Part shown: piece by piece, positions 20,951 through 31,100 of the stretch | Position numbering within the stretch: position 1 is the stretch's first letter | Layout: every line of letters begins with the position of its first letter | From: Mesostigma viride | Lineage: Eukaryota > Streptophyta > Mesostigmatophyceae > Mesostigmatales > Mesostigmataceae | Direction: 5' to 3' | Length of the DNA: 64,000 nt | Assembly (NCBI GenBank): GCA_009746045.1 | Contig: RPFO01000002.1 | Coordinates: 834,240 to 898,239 of the forward strand | Notes under the pieces: generated by a model | Databases searched by the model: none | What the model was told of the DNA's origin: nothing | What the model saw: the letters and a program-made list of their open reading frames with translations, nothing else | Position numbers and translations under genes: made by a program

Positions 20951-22952
20951 ATTGTTGTTCATTCTATCATTCATTGGTTTTGGACTGCGGTATATTCTGT
21001 CATTCATCACCTAATGGCTAATGGGCAGTTGGGCACCCGGGATGATTATTAGTGATTATTGCGGCTAATAACATTTGGCGCGGAACTCAAGGCGCTGGCG
21101 CCAAAAATCTGGCGCGGCCTAATACCTAGACAAGTAGACGAGGCGATATGTACTTCGGCCCCCCCGCGCCAGCCGGCGGGTAAAATGTAAATGTGTGGAA
21201 ATGGACACCATTTGCATCGGAGAAGCAGGCTTATGCGGGAATGTTTTCATACTGCTGAACAGGAACGGCGTCATGAAAGCCAGCAAGGAGGTTCCTTTCT
21301 AGCAGATGCTTGGAGACTGTGTATATGGTTGTCTTATCTTCTACGTAAGCTCGCCGACTCTCCATTTAATTAGGGCTTGAGGTGGAAAGCCTTGAAGGCG
21401 TGTAAGAAATCTTCCCCGTTCCGACGACGACAGCAGCAAGAAATTGTGTGCAGCAAGAAATTTTCACGGAAAGCACGGAGAAGGCGTGGAGGGTAGCAAA
21501 CCCGACTCTGGTGGTCACCTCAGGACGGCGCATAGTAATAAGCTACCCCGGAGTTCTGTCGAGCTAAGGTAAGGTTCCCTCGCTTGGCGTGGTTCGATGT
21601 GGCCCCTGTCATCGGGATCGAAATGCACCAGAAGGAAGCTATCATGAAGAAGCCTAGCGACATTTTACGAAGTATGTGATTGCATAGCTCACAACATTAA
21701 GCTTGGTCAGCAGTACCAGTTATCGCATCCAAACAAAGTTGACGCATGCTCGACCCGGCGACAGGAGCAAGATTACCTCGTGGCATGGCAGTGTATAGCA
21801 GCTGCCAAAGATATTGTCATTTTGGCAATGAATGCTACTTTGTCAGGGACGTTTGGCAGTATACGTTACTTTTGCATTTACGTTTGTCAACGTCAGCGTT
21901 ACACATTGTTGTAGATATAAGAGTAGTATAGATCTATATTTACTTCTTTTTTTTCCCCCAGAGCAGCTGGTTCTCATTAAATTTTCTTTCCACGGAGTAC
22001 TTTGTTCATGGCCATGATATCCAATGCCAGATTAGTGCATGCCAGAGGAGAATATTATAGGCAGTGCTCGGACATATGGCATTTTTGTGTTCCCTACACT
22101 TAAGCTATAAAGAATCACAAAGCTAGGGTAGCCACTGAGTAAAAAATATGAAAGCGTGTATGCCACTGAGTCAAGAATATGTGAGTCCTATACACGCTTC
22201 ATGTTCACAAAGTCTAGCAAGGCACACCTGAAACCTGAGGTCCTATTCGGTGCCTCTCCTACCCGTTCCTGGGATAGCTGAGGTTGCCTCCTTGTTTGTC
22301 ACGGGTGGCTCATCTCGTCCTGCTTGTCTCGGGTGGCTCATCTCGCTCTGTTGACACTGGTGGCTCATGTAACTCTGCTGACACAGGTACCTCGATCACT
22401 GCTTTTTGCTGCGGCCATCCACGTTCCAACCTCTGCTCATGTTCCACAGGTGATGCTCTTTGCTCTTCAGCAGTCGTCTCGGAACCCTCTGCTTCAACTG
22501 GAGCCCTCACACCAAATCATCACGATGGTTGTGAATTGGTGGTCAGCTCAGGTGGCAAGCGCTCTCTCGTCTTGGCCATGGCCGAGTGGAAAAAGCCTGG
22601 TCGGCGTCTAGGCTTTCCAAGTTCCCTGGCCATCCGCTCTTGGGACCCTGCGCCTGCACCCTGGCTGTAGTTTTGCTCGCAGGTCGCGTCATGGCGATGT
22701 GGTTTGGGGCACGGTCCCTAGACAAGCGGAGTCCAACCCCTCCCTAAGTAGGGGTTGCCTCGCACAGCGGTGCCTCTGCCTCCACCGCGTCGCGTATCCC
22801 CGAGTCGACACTACAGCCAATAGTGGACCAGCGGCGATTGGGGACTTGGTCAGGCCTGGGTCAGTGGCCGAGGCACACGTTTTCTTGGCCTCTGGCATCC
22901 GTGCATCTCTTGACGTGTGGCATCGGTCAAGCTTCTTGCAGACCATCCATCC
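20178..22952. other. Intergenic stretch upstream of the LRR gene
   Basis: No supported gene in 2.8 kb. It holds a (GTT)n microsatellite at 20911-20957. ORFs such as 20706-21014 and 22284-22670 are short, biased and without motifs. The last few hundred bases must contain the promoter and 5' UTR of the LRR gene, or an unrecognised 5' exon. Confidence 0.5.
20911..20957 (+). repeat. (GTT)n microsatellite
   Basis: About 15 trinucleotide units with one ATT interruption. Confidence 0.9.
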
Positions 22953-25241
22953 ATGGAGGCCTCACCTAGCAAGCCCCCGTCCGTGGCCGACAACGTGCCA
23001 GACAGCCCGACCACAGACAGCCCGACCACAGCTAACACCACAGCTGACACCGCAGCTAACACCACAGACAACACCACAGACACGCTGCTACCCACTGTTA
23101 CACATACACAAGCACGGCAAACTGCCGCCCCTGGGCCTGGCGAGGGCGACCCCTTCCCAAAGAGGACAGGATTCCCTGCCTCTTCCCCCGGCTTGCAGGA
23201 CGTGATCGCCACGCCGTACCTGGGCGCGTCGATCCTGGGCGCGTTTCCATTGGCAGACCGGTTGCGGATGCGAGGGTTATGCCGCGGGTTCAAGTCGTCA
23301 GTCGACGCGTCCCTGGAAGACCTCCACGAGCTCTTGGCGCAAGACCTCTTCCAGATTGACGCTGCCGGACGCAACCACGACCACATCGTCCAATGGCTGG
23401 CCTCCAAGTGCCCGCGGCTGCAAGCCCTGGACCTACACAAGGGTGCTTCCGGCTTGCTAGGGCCCACGATGTGCTGGCGGCGCGTGCCCACCGCGGACGA
23501 GACCCTGGCCCAGCTGGCGCCCCGCTGCCGGCAGCTACGTGTCCTCAACCTGCGTGGCTGCACGGGCGTGGGGGACCCCGGTTTGCTGGCGGTCGCGGCG
23601 AGCTGCCGCGAGCTCATGCGATTGGACGTGGGCGAGTGCCGGCATGTGACGGATGCTGGCATCTCGGCCATCGCAGCTGGCTGCCAACTCCTGGAACGCC
23701 TGGACGTGCGGCGCGCCTGGTCTGTCGGCGGCAGGGGGAGAGTGGACGCTGGCGGGGCGGACCTCGTGACAGATGCCAGCCTGCTAGCGGTCGCGGTGCA
23801 CTGCCCCCGGATGCGCCACCTGGGTCTCCGAGGGACCGGCGTGACGTCCGACGGAATCGTGGCAATCGCGCAGGGTTGTCACCACCTGCGCTCACTAGAC
23901 GTGGGCCGGTGCCGGGGCGTGATGGATGCCGCAATCATCGCCATCACGGAGAACTGCCCCCTTATTGAGCACGTGGAGCATTTCGCGACCGGCGTGACGT
24001 ATGAAGGCGTCGGGGCGCTCTTGTACCACGCGAGCCGTCTCACCCGGCTGTCGATGGTGAGGCCGGACTACCGCGCGATTCGACTGGGCGCCGACAGCTG
24101 TCGCCGCCTGCGGTCCCTGTGCATGGTCGGTTCATGCCTCACCGACGCGGCTTTGTCTTCCCTGGCGTCACGTTGCTCTTCGTTGAGGACCCTTGAGTTT
24201 GCCGAGTGCGAGGTGATTGACGACTGTCTCGCGGCATTCGCGGCCCATTGCCCCCAGTTGGAAACGCTCGCACTGTGGGGCTGCCGTGCGCATGTTCATG
24301 AGGGCATGATGGCGGTGGCGGCGAGCTGCCCGCAGCTCCGCACCTTCCGCCTACGGAACTCCAAGGGCGTTGTCACCGACGCCACGTTGGCAGCTTTTCT
24401 CCGTCACTGCCCCAGCTTGCATACGCTTGACTTGGGCGACTCCGACATGGGCGTGGAGACGCTTCGCGCCGCCGGGCGCTATGGTAAGAGCCTGCGGTTC
24501 CTCACCCCAAGCCTTGGGCGCTCGGGACAGCAACACTCCTATTTCGGGGACGGCGGGCTGTGCGAGGCACTGCAGGGCTGCACGGGGCTGGAGATGCTCA
24601 GATTGAGCGGGATCAGGGCCGGTCTCTCAGACTTGGCGCTCACGATGGCGGGTGACAGCTGCAAGAATCTGCGGGTGCTGGACCTCGTGAGCTGCCGCGG
24701 CTGCTTCTCCCCGCAGTTGCTGGAGAAGATGGCACCCCACTTGGGCGCGCTCGAGGTGCTGGATGGGTTCGGTTGCGACGCGGTGACGGATGGGAGTCTC
24801 CTCGCGCTGGCTCAGCACTGCAGGCGGTTGAGGGACGTGGACGTGTCCCAGTGCAACGTGGGTAACATGGGGGTGACCGCGCTGGCTTCGCATTGCCGCT
24901 CACTCGTCGTGCTGAATTTGAGCGCTTGCTACGGCGTGAGCGATGTGGGTGTGGCGGTTGTTGGTGAGACGTGCTCCCAGCTGCGCGAGTTGGACCTCTC
25001 GTACTGCGGTTGGGTCTCGCGCGAGGGGGTGGCCTCGGTTCTGTCCAAGTGCAAGAAGCTTCAGCGGTTGGACTTGAGCCATGGCTCGCTGGAGCTGGCA
25101 GACGTGGAGAGCGTGAGGGGCAGGTGGCCGCACGTGGATGTCGTCTATGGCGCAGAGACTACGTACGGGACACAGCATGTCGTGCCCTACATCATGCGCG
25201 CCTATGACCCAGACGAGGACGGCTCCGATCCAGAGGACTGA
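22953..25241 (+). CDS. F-box-like leucine-rich-repeat protein (FBXL/AMN1 type)
   Basis: An intronless frame of 762 codons. I choose the ATG at 22953 (MEASPSKPP), which has a good context (CCATCCATGG); the frame upstream has no other ATG. Residues 1-80 are Ser/Thr/Pro-rich. Residues about 90-120 (ILGAFPLADRLRMRGLCRGF) look like a weak F-box. From about 150 to 740 run some 20 cysteine-type LRRs of 25-26 residues with the pattern LxxLxLxxCxxVTDxGLxxLAxxC, as in FBXL and AMN1 proteins. Such proteins usually hold substrates for SCF ubiquitin ligases; here the substrate is unknown. The C-terminus is acidic (DPDEDGSDPED). Steady GC-rich codon use and the unbroken frame argue for a live host gene. 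The F-box call is the least certain part. Confidence 0.88.
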   Translation: MEASPSKPPSVADNVPDSPTTDSPTTANTTADTAANTTDNTTDTLLPTVTHTQARQTAAPGPGEGDPFPKRTGFPASSPGLQDVIATPYLGASILGAFPLADRLRMRGLCRGFKSSVDASLEDLHELLAQDLFQIDAAGRNHDHIVQWLASKCPRLQALDLHKGASGLLGPTMCWRRVPTADETLAQLAPRCRQLRVLNLRGCTGVGDPGLLAVAASCRELMRLDVGECRHVTDAGISAIAAGCQLLERLDVRRAWSVGGRGRVDAGGADLVTDASLLAVAVHCPRMRHLGLRGTGVTSDGIVAIAQGCHHLRSLDVGRCRGVMDAAIIAITENCPLIEHVEHFATGVTYEGVGALLYHASRLTRLSMVRPDYRAIRLGADSCRRLRSLCMVGSCLTDAALSSLASRCSSLRTLEFAECEVIDDCLAAFAAHCPQLETLALWGCRAHVHEGMMAVAASCPQLRTFRLRNSKGVVTDATLAAFLRHCPSLHTLDLGDSDMGVETLRAAGRYGKSLRFLTPSLGRSGQQHSYFGDGGLCEALQGCTGLEMLRLSGIRAGLSDLALTMAGDSCKNLRVLDLVSCRGCFSPQLLEKMAPHLGALEVLDGFGCDAVTDGSLLALAQHCRRLRDVDVSQCNVGNMGVTALASHCRSLVVLNLSACYGVSDVGVAVVGETCSQLRELDLSYCGWVSREGVASVLSKCKKLQRLDLSHGSLELADVESVRGRWPHVDVVYGAETTYGTQHVVPYIMRAYDPDEDGSDPED

Positions 25242-25339
25242 TGGGTAGGATCATGGGAATGAGGACTTGTGAGGATGGGGATCAAGGTGAACAGAAAGGA
25301 TTTTGATTGTTTTTATGAGGGTAAAGAGGGTGCTGGTGA

Positions 25340-25778
25340 GTGATTAAAAATAAATTAAAATTTAATGATAACATGACTCCGTTGGGAGATCATGTAGCAT
25401 GTATGCGATTGCTGGTGGTGGGGGGGGGTGAACGGAGCCGCGAAAACTAACTAAGCTAACTCTAGTCTAATCTACCTTGAGATCCTAGCTACTCTACTCA
25501 ACAAAGCGCCCCTTCCTCCTGGCGGGAGGGGGCTTGCCCACAGGGGCTGGCGTGTGCGCCTGGACAATGGTCTGCCATCTCTTCTTGTCCTGCATGGCAG
25601 TCCAAGCTAGAGAGAGGGAGAAAGTGCAGTGTTCAAACTGAGCTGGGACCATGACGTCGGCCAGCAGCTGATCTGTATAGTTTATGGCTGGTCTACCAAC
25701 CCTTCTGGGATTGTTGATTGGGCCAGGCCACGTCAGAATATGCCGCTTTGCATGGCTGGCCAAGCCGCTGGTGGGGGA
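25340..25778 (-). mobile_element. APE-LINE 3' end, 5'-truncated
   Basis: On the minus strand: the end of ORF2 (763-494 of the last 25 kb, ending VGKPPPARRKGRFVE), a 3' UTR and the CTCCCAACGGAG hairpin at about 25378-25390, then an A/T tail (25345-25370). The 5' truncation coincides with the start of the (GGAA/GGGA)n tract. It lies about 100 bp behind the LRR gene in the opposite direction. Confidence 0.85.
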
Positions 25779-26428
25779 TAAGGAAGGAAGGAAGGAAGGA
25801 AGGAAGGAAGGAAGGAAGGAAGGAGGGAGGGAGGGAGGAGGGAGGGAGGGAGGGAGGAGAGGGAGGGAGGGAGGGAGGGAGGGAGGGAGAGGAGGGAGGG
25901 AGGGAGGGAGGGAGGGAGGGAGGGAGGGAGGGAGGGAGGGAGGGAGGGAGGGAGGAGGGAGGGAGGGAGGGAGGGAGGGAGGGAGGAGGGAGGGAGGAGG
26001 GAGGGAGGGAGGGAGGGAGGAGGAGGAGGGAGGGAGGGAGGGAGGGAGGAGGGAGGGAGGGAGGGAGGGAGGGAGGGAGGGAGGGAGGGAGGGAGGGAGG
26101 GAGGGAGGGAGGGAGGGAGGGAGGGAGGGAGGGAGGGAGGAGGGAGGGAGGGAGGGAGGGAGGGAGGGAGGGAGGGAGGGAGGGAGGGAGGGAGGGAGGG
26201 AGGGAGGGAGGGAGGGAGGGAGGGAGGGAGGAGGGAGGGAGGGAGGGAGGGAGGGAGGGAGGGAGGGAGGGAGGGAGGGAGGGAGGGAGGAGGGAGGGAG
26301 GGAGGAGGGAGGGAGGGAGGGAGGGAGGGAGGGAGGGAGGGAGGGAGGGAGGGAGGGAGGGAGGGAGGAGGGAGGGAGGGAGGGAGGGAGGGAGGGAGGG
26401 AGGGAGGGAGGGAGGGAGGGAGGGAGGG
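25779..26428 (+). repeat. (GGAA)/(GGGA)n microsatellite, 650 bp
   Basis: About 35 bp of GGAA units followed by more than 600 bp of GGGA units with scattered GGA interruptions. The strand is almost pure purine, so it could form triplex or G-rich structures. All ORFs across it are artefacts. Confidence 0.97.
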
Positions 26429-27850
26429 TAGGTCACTCACAGCAGTTTATTCCCACCCCAGCAGGGCCCCTCCCTCACATCCGGCTGCAAATTCTGCTTG
26501 ATATCGCTTGTCTCTAGAATGAGCCGGACAGCCCTGATGCGAGCAAACGGCTCGCCATCATACTGTCGCTCACTGATGCTTTATACGCGCTTTCCGTAAG
26601 ATGCAAACATGACGGAAAAGAGAGACTCGGGGAAAGGGGATACGGTGAAATACTTGTCTGCTACCGGCCGGGGTTTCAACAGCGAAAAAATTTGCGCCTG
26701 AATGTGCACATACCACTCCGTCACGTCGACAACGGTCTTGCATTGCATGTCCGTGTCACAGACGCGCAAAAATTGCGGGCGGCATTGGCATGCTCGCCGC
26801 AGGAAACGCATGTGCGGAGGTCCGGTTTAGCCCCTGAAGCCATGGCGTCTTTGATGCCAAGAACGCCTGCAAAAGACACGATATTTGGCACAAAAACAAT
26901 TAAAAACGAATGACGGGTATGCGACGCCTGGCCCAGCCTTGAAATGGGATAAAAAATCGCGGTGCCCAGCTAATTTAAAGCAAACTGAAGCGGTAATGAA
27001 AAAAGTGCTTCGGTCAAGGCCTTTAAAACTAAAAAATGCGTCGATTAGGGTAAAAAACCAGAGGTCGGGGCCACTTTCATCGGGAAATTTTTTTGCTGCA
27101 GGTTGATGGGGTCGAGAGAAAATCGGCGACAAAACAGGCACCCACCTGTGAATGACGCCAAAATGCCGAAGGATTCCGCAGAATTTGAGGCGAAAAAAAA
27201 TAATGGCAAGTAATATATGACCGTAGGAGCATACACTAAAATTTCCAGCCTCTATACTGCATTTTTATTCGCTCACGGTAGCCTGCCAGGCCGCCATGCC
27301 TATCGGTGGAAATTCGGTCACCGTCGTGCACGCACACACCAAAAATCGCATTTCGCGCCACTTTTCGGGTCCTTCTTACGAGGCTACATTTTGGCGGGGC
27401 TCGGACCGTTGTGGAGGAAAGGCTCAAGCTCAGGCAATTTCGACAGGTCGGATTGTGCACCCTGTGGCATGCCTACGGCATGAGGGACGGGGTAGGTCTT
27501 TGCCCCCTTCCCCCTTCCTTCATTGGTACCCACGTCGTGCAACGCAGTCTACGTGCTCGTAATTGTAAGTTATTAATACTCCATGATTGTACACTGATGC
27601 AGCCATACATGCTGGTTGTCTCTTTGATACATGGCCATGCCCTCTCTGCCTCATGGAGTCAAGCTGCACATGATCAAACATACAGTGGTTTGTGGGTGAA
27701 CCCTGGGTGTGCCCCTAAAAACCCTCAGGCTCCGGGAGAGGCCTTTATATTCTCCCAAAACGGCGCCCCTGAATGAGTTCCAAGCCTATGTGTGGCCACT
27801 GGACCATGGGGCAGCCCGACTGCACCCGCTTTGCTTTTGCTATGTCGAAG
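26429..27850. other. Intergenic stretch, no supported gene
   Basis: No ORF above about 156 codons and no protein motif. Positions 27420-27500 share the 'GATTGTGCACCCTGTGGCATGCC...GCATGAGGGA' segment with SINE B, so this is probably a diverged SINE B piece lacking its tail. Confidence 0.5.
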
Positions 27851-28045
27851 CTTTATTGCACCCACAGGGGATGCCGGATCGTTTCGACGGGTTCGCTTGT
27901 GCACCCTTTGGCCCACGCCTGTGGCAGAGAGAAGGGGGGGGTCTCTGCCCCCTGCCCGCGCTGTGCACACTCGGGGATTAAATTAAGGCACTCTGGTGCT
28001 CCCTGACTCCCCAATGGGAGCATGTACTTTATTACTTAATTATCA
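27851..28045 (+). mobile_element. SINE B copy
   Basis: It matches 11403-11606. The 3' end has GGCAC-TCTG-GTGCT and CTCCC-CAAT-GGGAG hairpins and an A/T tail. The loop change AAC to AAT with the stem kept is what a structured tail would show. Confidence 0.75.
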
Positions 28046-28177
28046 AACATAGCCAAGCATCTGTGCCGGCCCTGCAGTCAGCCAGCGCCGGTGTACTATG
28101 AGTAAAACTTTTGTATATTGACAGTATGATAACCACTAGCTTATATGCCAATGAGCTCGTATGCTTGCAGCCTGAAG

Positions 28178-31100
28178 TCAGCTGAGCCCTAGCACAACCA
28201 GCTGTGGGTTGGAATGCCCCTTCAGAAAGAGCTCCGTCACCTGCACCCAGACGCATGGCACAGGGATCCACAATGATAAAGGGAACGCGTGAGTTCGGTA
28301 TTCAATCAATGAAAACGCTAGAATTTGTGCAAATGAGAACGACCAGGCCGGGGAGAGAAGCTGGAATCGAACGACGAGGTTCTTAGTGAGAAAGGCAAGG
28401 GTAGGGCCCAAGGCTATGCAACCCTTGCCCAAGGCTAGGCAACCAGGGGGGAAAATGCAAGGGACACCAACAAGGCGTGCAGTGTTAAGACGTGACGGTC
28501 GCCGCAACAACAATTAAAACACAGCTGCTACGGCCAGTAAAAAAGCGTGTACATGATTTCAAGACAACGCCCAAACAGGGCCAACACGGTGTCACTAAGA
28601 CAACCAGCGCAGGCCTGGCAGCACTATATAATAGTGACCATCGTGCCACTAAGACAACCAGCGCAGGCCTGGCAGTACTGCAGTATAGTGACCATCATGT
28701 CACTAAGACAACCAGCGCAGGCCTGAAAGCTAAGACATTTGGACCATGGAAGTTCCCGAGAGCTGTGTTTATCCAGTATATAGGTACTACATGCGGTAAT
28801 ACTACCAGAGTAGGTGGCAGTTAGCAAGGAGATATTTCTTAATTAATTAATGGGTACTACATGTAGTAGTTTAGTCGTACAGTAGTACGTACACTCATAA
28901 CCTTATACTGCAAAAGCCACTCGCAAGGCAGTTTCAGCCTGTGCAGGCTAATGAAATAATAAAAATGTGCAAGTACAATTGTGTACAACCAACAGTGACA
29001 TTCCCCCCGCGTGCAACCACTGCTTCTATTAAAAAAAACACGTACAAGTAGTACAACTGACTCAGCAACATATACCTGCGTGCAAACCCACGGCCCACCG
29101 GTTGGCCACATGCAGCTCACAAAAGAATCACCAGCTCAGCGGTGACCATCAGCTGTGGGGAACGATACCCTACCATACCCTACCATACCCTACCATACCC
29201 TACCATACCCTACCATACCCTACCACACCCTACCATACCCTACCACACCCTACCATACCCTACCATACCCTACCATACCCTACCATACCCTACCATACCC
29301 TACCATACCCTACCACACCCTACCATACCCTACCATACCCTACCATACCCTACCATACCCTACTGTACCCTACCATACCCTATACCATACCCTACCATAC
29401 CCTACCATACCCTACCATACCCTACCATACCCTACCATACCCTACCATACCCTACCACACCCTACCATACCCTACCATACCCTACCATACCCTACCATAC
29501 CCTACCATACCCTACCATACCCTACCATACCCTACCATACCCTACCATACCCTACCATACCCTACCACACCCTACCATACCCTACCATACCCTACCATAC
29601 CCTACCATACCCTACCATACCCTACTGTACCCTACCATACCCTACCATACCCTATACCATACCCTACCATACCCTACCATACCCTACCATACCCTACCAC
29701 ACCCTACCATACCCTACCATACCCTACCATACCCTACTGTACCCTACCATACCCTATACCATACCCTACCATACCCTACCATACCCTACAATACCCTACA
29801 ATACCCTACAATACCCTACAATAACCTACAATAACCTACAATACTCTAGTACAGTGCTGAGTGGGGAAGATCTGGAAGCCCCACACTTTCGCTCATGTGA
29901 CTGTATCCGTGTGACGATATCATAATTTTATACAACAAAAGTATGAAATAGTTTTAGTATGGCGATCTTAAAGACAAACTACATCCAACAACAACCAGCC
30001 ATCCATGCACCTGTGTGCCACCCCACAGCAACAGCTAACATAAGCTAACAACAGCTAACATAAGCACACTAATGAAGTAACAAAGGGATAAATACTGACT
30101 CCGCCCCGTGCATCCCTCATTCGCGTGACAACCCTTACCCGCGCGCATCCCCACCGCTCGAGCTTGTGTAATAATGTAGAACTACATAAGCCCCCTGCAG
30201 CGACCAACCACCAATTTACCTGCGTGCATCCCCACAGCTTGAGCTCATATGATCACAGTAGCAATCTTATAGTTATAACTAGCACCAGCAGCAACCAACC
30301 ACCCAATTACCTGCGTGCATCCCCACAGCTTGAGCTCATGTAGTCGCGGACAGCTGTCAGCCAGCAGGCCGAGCGCCTGGTCACTGACGAGGCGGCACCA
30401 GGAGGCGTCCAGGGACTCGAGCGAGTCAGCGCAGGAGGCGGCCAGCGCCAGCATGACATCATCCGATACCTGCATGGAAATTTCAGTGATAAATGGTGGC
30501 GCTGGTGGTGGCATGTTACGAGTATAAGACCTGGCCAGGGTGGCAGCAACGAGAAATAATGGCGAATGGCGTGCAGGTCTAGCATGGTGGCATGGTACCA
30601 TGGCAGCCTGATAGCTTGGTGTGGTGGCATCGTTGCATGGTACAGTACTGTAGAATGGTCAGGGTTGCATGGTCGCATGGTCGCATTGTCGCATGGTCGC
30701 ATGGTCGCATAGTCGCATGGTCGCATGGTCGCATGGTCGCATGGTCGCATGGCCGCAGGGTCGCATGGTCGCATGGTCGCATGGTCGCATGGTCGCATGG
30801 TCGCATGGTCGCATGGTGGCATGGTAGCATGGTAGCATGGTAGCATGGTAGCACAAGAGATGAGGCAGGCCACCTCATGACTGGTTAGACAACAAGCAAC
30901 CCTGACGGCACCAAACTCTGAGAGAGATGTGGACTTTGTTGACCAGATGAACCCCCCCCCCCCCTTCCCCCCCCCCAAAAAAACATACCTTTGGCAATGA
31001 GTTGAGCGACAGATGGCGAAGATTGGTGCCTCGGTTCTTGATGAATTCGCAGAGGTCAGCCATACTGCATGCAAAGACAAGCCGTACATGCCACCCACAC

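Noticed and set aside
22284-22670. Coding region upstream of the LRR gene
   Set aside because: Short, no motif, overlapping frames equally open; at most 5' UTR.
25684-26517. Gly-Arg-Glu and Pro-Ser-Leu repeat ORFs on both strands
   Set aside because: They translate the (GGGA)n microsatellite.
29166-29850. Interstitial telomere
   Set aside because: TACCATACCC does not match TTTAGGG or TTTTAGGG or their complements.
29102-29925. Pro-Tyr-His-Thr-Leu repeat ORFs in three frames
   Set aside because: A decamer satellite inside RAD7 intron 6; open in all frames because the unit has no stop.
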